DNA of 64,000 nt from Cryptomeria japonica (lineage: Eukaryota; Streptophyta; Pinopsida; Cupressales; Cupressaceae): contig NC_081412.1 in the NCBI RefSeq assembly GCF_030272615.1, positions 690,564,083-690,628,082 on the forward strand, read 5' to 3'. Numbering within the stretch: the stretch's first letter is position 1; every line of letters begins with the position of its first letter. Below the pieces are notes generated by a model. The model saw only the letters and a program-made list of their open reading frames with translations, did not search any database and was not told the origin of the DNA. Positions 23,746 to 35,448 of the stretch are shown here, piece after piece. A program made the translations under genes and the position numbers.

Positions 23746-25018
23746 AGTTTGGAAGAATGATAAAGATATGAAAGTGAAGAAAGATTCCATGATGATGTGA
23801 TAGATATGTATGTGAGGGATGCAATGATGAATGATATGCATTATGAAAATGAGATGTATGATATGATATGCAACTAATTGTAAAATGATATGCAACTAAG
23901 TGTAAAATGATATGCAACTAATTCAGCATCCTCATTCTGCATTGGTCATCCCGATATAGCCACATGTTGTTTTGCTTTCTTTGTAGTGACATCATTGAGC
24001 ATTGATTTGTTTGGGATATGTTGAAAATTTATACAAGCATAATGGTATAATTGAACCATAATGACCTGAGAAAAATTTATATGATTTTTGATAGTGCAAG
24101 ATAGCATAAGCGTCAAGGTATACGTGAACCAGGACGACCTGAATGTTGCTTGTGGATAAATAGACAAGATTAAACCATTTGTATGCGCAAAGTGGAATCA
24201 TGTCTTCAGTGATGTGCTTTGAATCACATCTCAAGACAAGTCTTTGTATAGTACAAGTGATCACCTCATAGACAGAAGACTAAAAAGATATTGGAGTCCT
24301 CGTTACTTTCTCTAGCTCGATGTATCATTGAGAAAAAGTAGAGGATCCAATAGTTCAAAAAGAGTTCAAATGCAAAAATAGTCAAAACTTCATGCAAGAT
24401 GCAAACATTTGTTACTTTAGAAAATCATCCATCATGTGTTGTGAATCCGTTAAATGTAGCTATGTTTGATTCTCCTCATGTTTTGTTGAATTTTGGTTTT
24501 GACATGATTTGCCTAGTCTGCAGCAATGCATGATATGTTGATAGGACAGGATGCAGATCGATGTTGCCCCTAGCTAAATGTATTGCCTTAATGTGGATAT
24601 GAATAGTGATTACCAAGCCATGGTGGGATATGATGAAATGATTTGTGATAAACAAGGACAGTGACTACGCTAAGTATGTCCTGGATAATGCTTAGTTTGA
24701 TAAAGGTCTTGGTCAAAGGCCAATAGTACTTGGATGTATGGATACAAAATTTTGATAAGAATAGATAGAGGAGCCATCCTCTCACAATAGCGCCTGTTTG
24801 CCAGGTTTTCACCATTTGTTTTTATTGCTCTTTTTCTTTGTTTTTTTCTAATTTTTTGATTTTTTTGTATTTTTACTTTTTCCGTGCATTTAGACTGCTC
24901 AAGTGCAGTATTTCTTCAAATGGATGTTGTTGGTGGGTTCATCAAGCACATCTCCTTCTGAGGTAGTTAGTTGATAGGTGCCTAATCCATAGGTTGAGAT
25001 GATGACATATGGACCCAA
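23746..25018. other. Tat element 3' untranslated region, remainder
   Basis: Non-coding sequence between the minisatellite and the integrase stop. A short direct repeat, 'gatatgcaactaa', occurs three times at about 23867-23920. Near 24950-25018 the integrase frame can still be followed beyond its stop ('GPYVIISTYGLGTYQL'-like), so the original C-terminus reached about 24900. Confidence 0.55.
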
Positions 25019-26407
25019 CTAGTTAGGTTCAAACTTCCCTTTCTTTTCCCGATCCTGTTGATTTCTAGGATTTTCTTTGAGTACTAGATCACCTATTTTG
25101 AAGTTTCTAGGGATGACCTTGTGGTTGTAGCTTCTACACATGCATTGCTGATATGATTTGAGATGAGTGTAGGCACATTGACATCTTTCATCTAGAAGTT
25201 CAAGTTCTTGTGGTCGGTTAACTTGATATTCTTCATCTGGGATTAAGCCTTTCAAAGAGACTATAAGAGATGGAATTTCTACCTCTAGGGGTAAAATTGC
25301 TTCTGATCCATAAACCAATGAATATGGCGTAGCTCCTATTAGTGTGCAGATGCTATTTCTATATGCCTAAAGTGTTGGATTGAGTTGTACATGCCAATCT
25401 TTGCTTGCAGCATTGACTGTCTTCTTTAAATTTTTTAATATCGTTCTGTTGGATGCTTTTTCCTGACCATTTCCCTGTGGGTAGTATGGTGTAGAGAAAC
25501 GATGTTGGATTTTGAATCGTTCACATAGATCTCTCACATCCTGATTTTTGAAAGGTCACCCATTGTCTGTGATGATGGAACTTGGAATGCCATATATGCA
25601 GATTAGATAATTAAGGATAAAAGAGGCAATTTGTTTCCCAGTCACTGTGGTCATGGGGACTGCTTCAATCCAATTGGTAAAGTACTCTATTGCAGTGATA
25701 ATAAACTTGTGCCCATTTGAAAATGAAGGATGAATTTTGTCGACTAAGTCTAGTCCCCACTGACAAAAGGGCCAGGATGTTGTGAATGGCTGCAGTTCCT
25801 GTGCTGGTGCATGAATAAGATTGCCATGGATTTGGCATTTAGGACACTTCTTTGCAAAGTGATAAGAATCTTTTTCCATTGTCAACCAGTAATATCCCAT
25901 TCTTAGAATCTTTTTAGCAAGAGTAGTACCACTGGAATGTGTGCCACATATACCCTTGTGAAGCTCATGTAAAGCAGAGCCAGATTCATTATGATCAAGG
26001 CAACAAAGAAGAGTACCATCTAGACCTCGACGGTACAAAGTATCAGCAGTAAGGGTATAACGAGCAGTTTGTCGGATAAAGTTATGTTTTTGGTTTCGGG
26101 ACAAGTCAATGGGTAGGGTATTGGTCTTAAGATACTCATATATTGTTCCATATAAGGGGGAGTCTGAACCATTTAAGGCATAGATGACCTGGGATGCAGA
26201 ATTGTCATAGGCTGGGGAAAAAATTTGCTCTACTAGAAATTCATAATGAGACTGTTGCTCTGGAATTTGCAGTAGTGAAGCGATAGTAGCCATTACATCG
26301 GCTACTCTATTGTCCAACCTTGGTATTTGCGCAAAGCTGATGTGTACAAAGTACTATTTGAAGTCATCCACCATTCTTTTGTAGGGTAGCAACTTGTCAT
26401 CTTTCGT
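25019..26407 (-). pseudogene. Integrase of the Tat element, catalytic Glu replaced
   Basis: The segment 26317-25556 carries the zinc-binding region ('HELHKGICGTHSSG' and 'KKCPKCQIHG') and two catalytic Asp residues ('WGLDLVDKI', 'SIITDNG'). After a break near 25555 the frame continues with 'STPYYPQGNGQEKASNR'. In this family the pattern is G-Q-x-E-A-S-N. The Glu position reads Lys here, so the D,D-35-E triad is incomplete. The 25318-25019 run ('YGSEAILPLEVEIPSL', 'FKIGDLVLKEN') is the integrase C-terminal domain. There is no chromodomain, as expected for Tat. Confidence 0.8.
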
Positions 26408-27265
26408 CTAATAGTCATCATTGATTTGATTGATAACTAGTTGTGAATCTCCATAGACTTTTAGTTCTGTGAATTTCCATTCTATAGCTATCTTGATTCC
26501 CATGACCAGTGCTTCATACTCAGCAACGTTATTTATGCACGGAAACATAAGTCTATAGGATCTTGGTATGGTGTGTCCTTCTGGAGTGATGAATAAAATG
26601 TTGGCACCTGAGCCATGTTGGGTAAATGATCCATCAAAGTATAGGGTCCATTGTTTTGTAGAGATAGCAAGAACGTCCCTCTTTGGAAATTCAATCTCCA
26701 TTGGTTGTTTACTAGGTAGTGGTGATTCTGCTAGTTGATCTACTATTACTTGTCCCTTGATAGCTCTTTGCTCCATGTAGTGGATATAAAATTCACTAAG
26801 AATCATGACCCATTTAGCCAATCGGCCTGTAAGAGCTGCTTTGCTGAGTAAATATTTGAGAGGATCAATTTTTGCAACTAGCTTAATTGTGTGAGCTAGC
26901 ATGTAGTGGCAAAATTTTTGAGAGGTGAAGACCACAGCTAAACAGGATTTCTCAATAAATGTGTAATTGAGCTCATATCCGTTCAATGTCCTACTAATGT
27001 AGTATATTGCTCGTTCCTTGCCTTGTTGATCTTCTTGTGCTAACAGTGCCCCCAGAGATTTATCTATTGTCAAAATGTAGAGAATAAGTGGCTTTCCTGC
27101 TATCGATGGTACTAGAACTGGTGGGTTCATTAGGTACTGTTTGATTTGATAGAAAGATTCTGCACATTTGGTTTCCCATCTGAATGGTACATTCTTATGT
27201 AACAAATGATTAAATGGGAGACTTTTATCTGCTAGTTGAGTGATGAATCACCTGATTGATTGGAG
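26408..27265 (-). pseudogene. RNase H followed by a second, archaeal-type RNase H (Tat)
   Basis: The first part shows the Ty3 RNase H ('SLGALLAQEDQQGKERAIYY', 'EKSCLAVVFTSQKF'). After a linker a second domain begins 'WTLYFDGSFTQHGSGA' and has 'NNVAEYEALVMGIKIA' and 'ELKVYGDSQLVINQI'. These are the D-G-S, E-Y-E-A and D-S-Q motifs of archaeal-type RNase H. Two consecutive RNase H domains are diagnostic of the Tat branch. A stop falls after 'INQINDDY' at 26408. Confidence 0.85.
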
Positions 27266-28315
27266 TCATCCTTGTAGAGATCTGCGTTGACTGATATTGT
27301 TTGGTGGTGGCATCTCCATAATGTCTTGTACCTTTGTTGGATCCACTTCAATACCCTTAGCTGAAACTATGTAGCCTAGTAACTTGCCTGATGTAACCCC
27401 AAAGAAACACTTCTTAGGGTTGAGTCTGACTTGGAATTTTTCCAATCGTTCCAAAATCCTTTCTAAGATGCTTAGATGTTCTTCTTTGGCAAAGGATTTA
27501 GCTAGTAAATCATCCACATAGTCTTCCATGAAGGTATGCATCATATCATGAAAGATTGTTGTCATTGCTCATTGATAAGTTGCCCCAACATTCTTTAAGC
27601 CAAAAGGCATGACATTCCAACAATATGTTCCCCAAGGACAGGTGAATGATGTTTTATCTTGATCTTCTAGAGCAATCTTTATTTGATTATAGCCTAAAAA
27701 ATCATCCATTAGTGAGAGCATTGCATGGCCTGCTGTGAGGTCTACAATTATGTCGATACTGGGCAAAGGAAAGTCATCCTTTAGACAGGCTTTGTTGACA
27801 TCTCTGAAGTCAATACATATTCTGATACTGCCGTCTAGTTTTGATACTGGAACGATGTTGGAAATGCATCCTGCATAGTCGATGGGTCGGATAAATCCGA
27901 CATCTAATAGTTTCTTTAGTTCAGCTTTGACCATGAGTGCTACATGTGGATTCATCTTTCACAATTTTTGCTTAACTGGCTTAGCTCCTGGAGTAATGGA
28001 CAAGTGATGTATGATTAATTGTGGATCGATTCCAGGCATATCTGCATATGACCAAGCAAATTTGATTTTCTTTTCTTTAAATTTTTTTATAAATTCCGAT
28101 CTTTCTTCCTCTGTTAGAGAATCTGCTAGGTGTATGTTTTTGGCTGCTTTTGTAGTACCAATGTTGATTGATTGAGTGGGATCAATCAATATGGGTGATT
28201 GTTCATGATAATGTTCAGGAAGAGTGTCAAGTCTCCCATCTTTAGGTGCCTTAAAAAGGTTTTCACCCTCAGATGTGTCCTTTATTTTTACTTTTTTGTG
28301 ATCCATAGCTGCCAT
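27266..28315 (-). pseudogene. Reverse transcriptase of the Tat element
   Basis: Three consecutive segments cover RT. 28315-27959 contains the pre-RT 'FAWSYADMPGIDP'. 27955-27569 holds the fingers and palm ('DGSIRICIDFRDVNKACLKD', 'PWGTYCWNVMPFGLKN'). 27565-27266 carries the catalytic 'YVDD' at about 27509-27520 and 'LNPKKCFFGV'. Single stops or small shifts separate them. The frame extends upstream of the first ATG through an acidic linker, so that ATG is internal. Confidence 0.85.
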
Positions 28316-29246
28316 TGACTGGTTTTCAGCAATAGATCCCTTATTTGGTTTATTTTTATGACTAAGAGACTTGGCACCCTCCTGATTGCAGACATCGCTA
28401 TTCTGTTTACTGGTAGAGTCTGTTTCCAGGTTGACGACACATAAGTAATGGATAATGGATTCATCATTCGAGAAAATTGGTATATCATGAATTTCAGGTT
28501 TGTCCTAGTCTATGAGGTCTAGAAAGACAAGTGGTAAGGAATCGTTTGGTGGATCAAGTTTTGCTGCTGTAAGTGTCAGGATAGAGGTTTCATTGTGATT
28601 GGTTTGGGTGTTAAAGAAGTCAAGGATTCCGTCGAGGTCTTTGATGGTATCATCTTCCATATAGAGTTGTTCATAATGTTGCTGCTCATTTTCCTTAGCG
28701 TCATAGATATTCTGTGGTCCAAATTCAAGTAGTCTAATTTCTGTGCTATGTTCTTCTTGAGAAAGGGATATAGAACTAGTATTTTCAGCGGTATCTTTAG
28801 TAGCATTTGAGCAGAAACCCCATTCATATTCATTGGAATTAGTCTCAGAGGTATCATCCCAGATTCTATTAGTGTTGTGAACTGGTATGTTATATGGTGA
28901 GAATAGGTCTTTGATGATTGAGACAAGTTTGATAGTTTTCTCTGATTCTGTGTTAGATCCTGCTTTGACCTTTTGTATTTGTTCATATACTGTCCCTCCT
29001 TGGGGAGGGAATGATGTTATCAGGAGATGATACTACTTTGTTGGATATTTGTTCTTGAATATGATTGACTTCTATAGATGTTGTCTTCTTGTGAATGATG
29101 GACTCCCCTTGATGTTGCTTCCTTTCTTGATGTTCACATTCCTTATGGATTGTCTCTGCTGACTCAAATAGTGCTTCTTGCCAAGATTATTCTTTGTACT
29201 TCTTCTTTGCTTTCCACTGAGGTTTTTGATATTTGTGTGGTACCTT
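28316..29246 (-). pseudogene. Acidic linker between protease and RT (Tat)
   Basis: Reading in the RT frame upstream of 28315 gives an acidic, Asn/Gln-rich segment ('EIRLLEFGPQNIYDAKENEQ', 'YMEDDTIKDLDGILDF') interrupted by a TAG near 28507. The longer Ser/Lys-rich ORF at 28576-28986 is the same DNA in another frame. No domain is recognised. Confidence 0.5.
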
Positions 29247-30374
29247 CTATGGTAGTAGAGTGAGTTCAAAGCCTAATCCCTTTTTGTTTTTACTAAATTG
29301 TGAAGGAGGATCCAATGGTTCTGTGACACCTTCCTGACACTTGCCAATAGGTCTTTTGCCATTATATCCCATTTGCTGCATGATTAAGTAGCCTTTTCCA
29401 TATAGGTGTGTGGGTATGGATACTTCCATAGTAGCTGCCTCGTCTTCTTCCTCATCTTTGTATAGCCAACTAAGGATATCCTTTTCCTCGAATTCATGTG
29501 CTATAGTGCTGAGTTGAATGAATGTGCCATTGAACTTGGTGATGGGCTGAGTTGCTTGATGTGTTGATGCTGTAGGTAATCCATGAGATCTAGGTGATGT
29601 GGGTAAGTTAGTCAAACACATGGGTTCCAAAGAGTATTCCCCCATGCCTTGTTCTTTGATTTTCATTTTCTTCTTGAAATCTCTAGGTAATGATTTAGAA
29701 TTCTCTTGTTGAAGATCTAGTGCTGAGGAATTTTCTTTCTCTCTATTATGTGGAACCAAACTATCCTGGGCTACCCCCATTGCATTACAATGTTGAAATG
29801 GATTGTGATCGGCAGATATAGAAACCTCCTGCCCATTATAGGGGAATTTGACACACTGGCGATATGTAGAAGGCACTGCTTGCATTTCATGTATCCAGGG
29901 TCGACCTAATAAGATATTGTATGTGATGTCTATGTCTAAGACCTGTCACATAGTATCTCTTTGTATTGGCCTGACTTGAATCGACAACACCACTATTCCT
30001 TTAGAGGATCTTTCTTCATCATCATATGCCTTTATAGTAATCTTTCTGCGTGGATCAATAGTCTCCTCTGAGAAGCCTAATGTACAGATAAGTTTTAAGG
30101 TACATATATTAAGTCCAGCTCCTCCATCTATTAATACTCATTTTACTCGGTGTTTATAGACTATGACTTCAATATGGAGAGGAGTATTATGTGGATGACT
30201 CAACGAGATATTATCATGCTCAGAAAAAGTGAGATTATGAGGCCCTGTCATATGAGTGACCATGGCTTGGAATTTGTCAGCATCCAGATCTTGAGGTACA
30301 TTCATTTCTAATACCGCTTGTTCCAATATGTCTTTGTGTTTGGGAGAAAGTTCTAGCAACTCTAGTTTGAGCAA
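29247..30374 (-). pseudogene. Aspartic protease with C-terminal G-patch (Tat)
   Basis: From 30374 the frame leads through 'PLHIEVIVYKHRVK', a TGA, and then 'VLIDGGAGLNICTL', the protease active-site loop with D-G-G in place of D-T/S-G, as seen in many plant Tat-type proteases. 'ILLGRPWIHEMQAVPST' follows. At 29247-29480 a G-patch is visible: 'GYLIMQQMGYNGKRPIGK' and 'KKGLGFEL', with the spaced glycines of that RNA-binding motif. In Tat elements the G-patch sits at this position after the protease. Confidence 0.7.
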
Positions 30375-32358
30375 GAGTTTTGCACAGTTGGCTGACTAGA
30401 TCATATTGAATTTTGGGTACGGTGTTTGTTGTTGACATATGTCCTTTCAAGACATATTTTTGAGCTTTGGTTGTTATGTTGACAGATTCATGTTCACACT
30501 TGTTTTTGATTGTGATAACATTGACTTGATTATCCACGACTGATATATGATTGATGGTGTTATTATAAATGTGATTGATACAAGCTCCACGTGTATCGTT
30601 TGAGGTTGAAGCTCCATCCTTGTTGTAGTTTGGAAGAGGATTCTTGAAGGCTCCATGGTCACCATTTGTCTTGAGACCATCGACTATTAAATCACCTATA
30701 TCAATCATGTCCTGAACAATGTTTTTCAGTCTCATGCAATCATTTGTTTGATGAACTTTGTTGCGATGAAAATCACAAAAGTGCGAGTCATTCTACCAAG
30801 GTGGTTTGATTTGTGGTTCATAGTTGCTAATTGTTGGTAAAGAGATAATTTTGTTTACTAGGAGTTCTCTGAATGCTGACTCCAGTGATTGTCCCAGTGG
30901 TGTGTAGACACGTTTTTGAAAATTGTTGGTGTTACCTTGCAAATTGTTATTAGGTCCTTGATTTGTGTGATTGTTTTGAGCATTGTTGGTGTTGTTTGTG
31001 TTGAGAGGATCTTGATTAGTATTTGGTACATAAGTGTTAGTGCCTTGGTTAGCACCCTTTGGATTCTTTGTAGCATGGGGATTTCCTGATAAAGCCAATA
31101 CTAGTTGTTTGGATTTAGCCTCATTAGCTTCAGTGCCTCCCTCGTTACCAGTGTTCTTGTTTCTGGTCCAGAATCTGGATTTGTCCAAGTTGTTGTTGTT
31201 TTGGTTATTGTAATGAGAGTTGGATGAATTCGTTCCTTCTTTGAAAAATTTCAATGTCCCTTTCTTAATACATGCTTCTTCTACTTGGATGCCATTTTCA
31301 ATCAAGTTTGCAAAAGATGGTATGCATTGGATTTTGAGTAGGTAACTCATCTTGCTATTCAAGTTGTCGATGAAAATTTCCATCTTTTCTTTTTCGGGTA
31401 CATCTCGAGGATATCTCGAAACCATCCGTCCCTAATGTTGAAGGAATGCTATGAATGTTTCATTGTTTTTCTGTTTGGTGTTATAGATGTCTAGCATGGT
31501 GATAGCATGTTGAATGTTATAGGAATATTGAGTTATGAATTTGTTGACTAGTTCATCAAATGACCTGACAGGAGGTGTGATTTTGGATAACCATTCCATT
31601 GTTTGTCCTCCCAAGCTTCTTGGGAATAACCTCATCAAATAGGTATCATCATGAGCAAATTCAAGACTCATGGTATATAATTCTCGGACATGATCACACG
31701 GATCACTTTTACCATCATATTTGTCAAATTTTGGAATGTTTGAGTCTGGGGGAAAAGGCACCATGTTCAACTGTCTATCAAAAGGATAAGGACAAATTTC
31801 ATTTAAGGAATACCGTACTATTGATCCTTGTTGCATGTCTTTCATTTGTCTCTGCAGCATTTGCATTTGTTGTGTAAGAGCAACCAAGGGTGCATTTGTT
31901 TGCTGAGGGAAGAGTTCTTCCCTTGCATTAGTTCTCAGCTGAAATGGTGTGTGAAATGGTATGTTTTGCTTTGGGATGTTTTGCTCAGGTAAATTCTATT
32001 CTGGCAAATTTTGCTCTGGTGTGTTTTGCTCTGGGTCATGTGCTTCCTCCTCTCTTTGTCATTCTTGATAGTCATAATGTTGGGACTTTGTTCTAAAAAT
32101 GTCATTGTCAAAGTCCTTGGGAAGTTTAACTCCTTTTCTTGTGAGCATGAGTAGATATTTTTCTTTGTCATTTTCTATGAGTCTTTCTACAAGTTTTTGA
32201 AATGAAGCGCTTTCTTGACACTCTTGGAGGAGTTCCTCAGAAATTTCAGTGTCTTCTAAATTTGGACCCTCGAAAGGATTTGATAATCTCTGATTCATGC
32301 TGGATTCTGATTGCATTTCACTTTGTTTGTTTTGTTGAAAGCGAGTAACAATAGGCAT
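30375..32358 (-). pseudogene. Gag of the Tat element
   Basis: Starts with a Met at 32358. The segment 31887-31432 carries the capsid-type region ('YDGKSDPCDHVRELYTMSLE', 'LFPRSLGGQTMEWLSKI', 'FDELVNKFITQYSYNI'). 31425-30793 continues with 'KEKMEIFIDNLNSKMSYLL' and an Asn/Thr-rich spacer. Near 30730-30790 there is a 'CDFHRNKVHQTNDCMRLKN' motif, the variant knuckle usual in Tat Gag. Stops and shifts occur near 32060, 31430, 30790 and 30375. Confidence 0.75.
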
Positions 32359-33210
32359 CTAGTAGAATCTTTCTGTGACAAAGGAATGAACTCTTCTTCA
32401 ATATTTTGTTCAGGGGTTTGTGGTTCAAATCGCAGGATGTTGTAAGTGATGCACTCATCGGGAAAGAATGCCAGATTGATCTTTCCTCCATGATTTATTT
32501 GCTGACTGAATGCGGATTTTTGACAAAATGCTCTAGTCTTTAAAGGTTCCTTGTCAAATTCATTTGATTTGTTCTAAATATATAATCGTACATGACGAAG
32601 GAATGTTCAATGAGATACAAAGGGTTGACGATTGATGTATAAAATTTTATTTCTTTTGGCAAGTTTCGAAGAACATGGTTGTTGTTTCTTCAACTTAATG
32701 TTACGATAAATATTCTTTCTTCTCAGAATATGAGGATTAGTCATGCACAAGCGACCAATGGTTTCCTTTGAGTTGTTTTGGATTCAGTTTATCTTGTTTT
32801 GGAAACTTAAGTTTTACTTTATCAAAGTGAAGGTTTAGATGCCCCCTCATGACAAAGTGCATCAAATGATATGGAATAGAGCTTTCTTGATATGGAAACT
32901 CGATTTGACAACTTGGAGTTTTAAACAAGTGCATTTTAGGATAAAAATTCGTGAGATAAAAAGGACCTATTTGCCACTTGTGATGATGCTTCCTGATTTT
33001 GATAGGATATATATGTTTATCATGCGACCAAATTTAGATGCTGGACAAATTTTGTTTAATGGGAAACTTGCTTTGGAAATAACTTTTGATACTCTATTTT
33101 TGGTATTCTGACTTGACGAAGCTCAGGCTGATGAAAGGAGGTTTTCGAAAATGTTTTCAAAATTTTCCAATTTGACCTCTGTTTTGCCCCCTGTTTTTAT
33201 GGTTTCTGTC

Positions 33211-33600
33211 ATGTGCTAAAAAAGAGACGTGATGAACTATAAAAAGTTCTCAATGCGCTAATGAAAAGACCCTACGTGCTATGCTGGCCCCTTCTATGCG
33301 CTAACTAATTTATACTATTTAACTTTGTTTCAGTTTCTACTCAGAAGGTCATGCGCTAATGTGGGCCTTCTACGCACTAACAGTTAAACTTTAGATGCTA
33401 AAGGTTGACTTCAACGTGCTAAGCTGATGCTTCCACGCGCTACATTGTTTTTCAGAATGTGCTAACTGCTATTGTTGATTTTAGATTTTTGATGAAGCAT
33501 CACTGTTAAGACTTGATGCGCTAAAGAGAATGTTTAATGTGCTAAGAGATGGTTCCTATGCACTAAGAAGTTGCTCTTACGCGCTAAAATTGCCTTGAAA
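33211..33600 (-). repeat. 21-bp periodic repeat array 1 (core a-Y-g-Y-R-c-t-a)
   Basis: Cores start at 33211, 33253, 33274, 33296, 33351, 33372, 33393, 33414, 33435, 33457, 33516, 33537, 33558 and 33579. Steps are 21 or 22, or about twice or three times that. Only the 8-9 base core (atgcgctaa and one-step variants) is conserved; the 12-13 base spacers are not. Confidence 0.85.
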
Positions 33601-35106
33601 ATATTGACTTGGTTGAAGATCTACAATTTTGGAAGTTTGTTTTGAGTTTTCAGTACTGATAGATGATTTTCTGAGATATCAAATGAAAGCATGACACCAA
33701 AGAGACAACCATTTTTGCCAATAAGTGTATGTTCTATGAGGATGTGTTCAAATCCCCAATGTTTTTAATAGGTTTTGGATACAAAGAATACACTTCAAAA
33801 AGACTCTTTATTCAAAGTTCATAAGCAATATCATAGCCCACTAGTCTCGATACTCCGTCAGCTCAAACAACCATGTCACCCCCTAGGATGTGCCCATTTT
33901 TTTGCCTTTTGCTAGAAATTAACTGAAAGTGAATTGCTTCACAATTGAGTAGTTATCTTGGGAGATATATGGTGAGTGATCTTGGGGGCAGATTCTTCCC
34001 CACCCTTGCACTATGATATTGCAAATGTGTGGTTACTGACTCGACTCAAAGTTTCTATACTATGGTTTGTAATCAAGCTTCCCGTTTGGTCTTCAATGAT
34101 AAACTCCCTCAGGAGGCTTCCCAACCTTTAGAAAAAAGGCTTTACGTATCTCAAGGATACTAGGGGAAGGCTAATCGCTAAGAAAAACCATTGAAGGGAC
34201 TTTCATCAACCTCCACTTTTGATTATAGTGGGTTGGAACTCTTGGCAACAAAGTCATTCCCCACTTAGGTCATTCCCTTCACATTGGCCATAAATGGCTT
34301 TAAGAGTTTTTCAACCCCTCGAGAAGGTAGGCCTGCTAAAAGATTTAGATGTTGTATGACTGAAAGTGTAAGAGTAGTCTGGCTTTTTGATCACCTAATT
34401 AAGGGGAGAGCATATACCTTCTACTTTCGAGACAAGGCAAACGAGGTTCTTTTTACCTTTCAAGTCAATGATTTTCTAAGATCTATATGGAGATGTTGCT
34501 CCACAAAAACATGGTGTTTATTTCAACCTTTCATGGCAATGATTTTCTGATCTATTTGAAAAGAAAGGGTCAACAAAGTAAATCTAATGTTTCATCAACA
34601 AAATAAATCGATTGTTGGTCAACAAAATAAATCGATCCAAAGGGGAAGATCTTCCCTCTTTGGTTGCAAATGACCTTTGGACTTTGTGTGATTCTTTACT
34701 TTGCTAAATCCTAAAATGGATCCTTTTATACACCAAAGGATGGTGAAATTCTTTTTAAGCCCTTTGATTTTGCAAAAATGAAAATTTGTGTTGTTCTTTT
34801 TAGAGCCCAACTTGAGAATTTTTCTCCTAGAAAAGCAAGAAAAGATTGTTGTTGTGGTTCGTTTTAAAGCCCAAACAAAAGTGAGTTCAATTTTAACAAG
34901 AATCAAAAGAAGTTTATAGCTTAACTAACTTGACTAAGTTAGTAAAAACCTAAACTAATTAATGATCCTACAATTAAGCTCCTATCTGCAAGAAATTTGT
35001 TAGAACCCTGCAAAATAACAAGCAAAATTTTTAGGCAATCTGTGGACTTCAACAAGTCTAATTTTTTACATTTGGTTATAGTTTTTAGTTTTTGTCTCTG
35101 TTTGTG

Positions 35107-35361
35107 ATGCGTTATAGAAAGGACTGCACGTGCTACGATATAATTCAGATGTGCTATCAAATAGTCCTGATGCGCTAAACTGTGTTTTAGATGCGCTACT
35201 TTGTTTTCCTCCTGCACCGAGATCTACAGGAAATATTAGTGGGAATGATGTTCTAAGATAAAGACTTCATGCGCTATAGAATAGACACGACACACTAAAC
35301 AATGAGCGCGATGCACTAGAATGTTAACAGGATGTGCTAAGGGATGTTCCCCACGTGTTGA
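35107..35361 (-). repeat. 21-bp periodic repeat array 2
   Basis: Cores start at 35107, 35128, 35149, 35170, 35191, then 35248, 35269, 35290, 35311, 35332 and 35353, every step within a run being exactly 21. On the minus strand the 35217-34939 reading encodes heptads of the form [LIV]-A-[HR]-x4, for example 'VAHLKHSLAHQDYLIAHLNY'. Confidence 0.85.
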
Positions 35362-35426
35362 TTCCTATTTCCCGCGTACCTGCAAAAGTGATTATTTTTA
35401 AAAACCGATTTGATTAATGGGGTAGA

Positions 35427-35444
35427 GCCCCACGGTGGGTGCCA
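35427..35444 (-). promoter_or_regulatory. Primer binding site of the Tat element
   Basis: Minus strand reads TGGCACCCACCGTGGGGC, four bases inside the right LTR. The TGGC start and position fit a PBS. I cannot assign the tRNA with confidence. Confidence 0.7.
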
Positions 35445-35448
35445 AAAA

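Larger units (their letters stand above)
32359..35448 (-). other. Long 5' leader of the Tat element
   Basis: About 3.1 kb between PBS and gag. It contains two arrays of a 21-bp periodic repeat (33211-33600 and 35107-35361) separated by about 1.5 kb without recognised features. ORFs in the gap (34284-34550 plus, 34619-34906 minus) have no known motif. Ogre-type Tat elements can carry an ORF upstream of gag, but none is recognised here. Confidence 0.6.

Noticed and set aside
28576-28986. 136-codon Ser/Lys-rich ORF in the Tat element
   Set aside because: It is a shadow: the RT frame read upstream gives the expected acidic linker over the same DNA.
34284-34550. 88-codon plus-strand ORF in the Tat leader
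   Set aside because: Opposite to the element orientation, no motif, and not supported by any second copy in the window.
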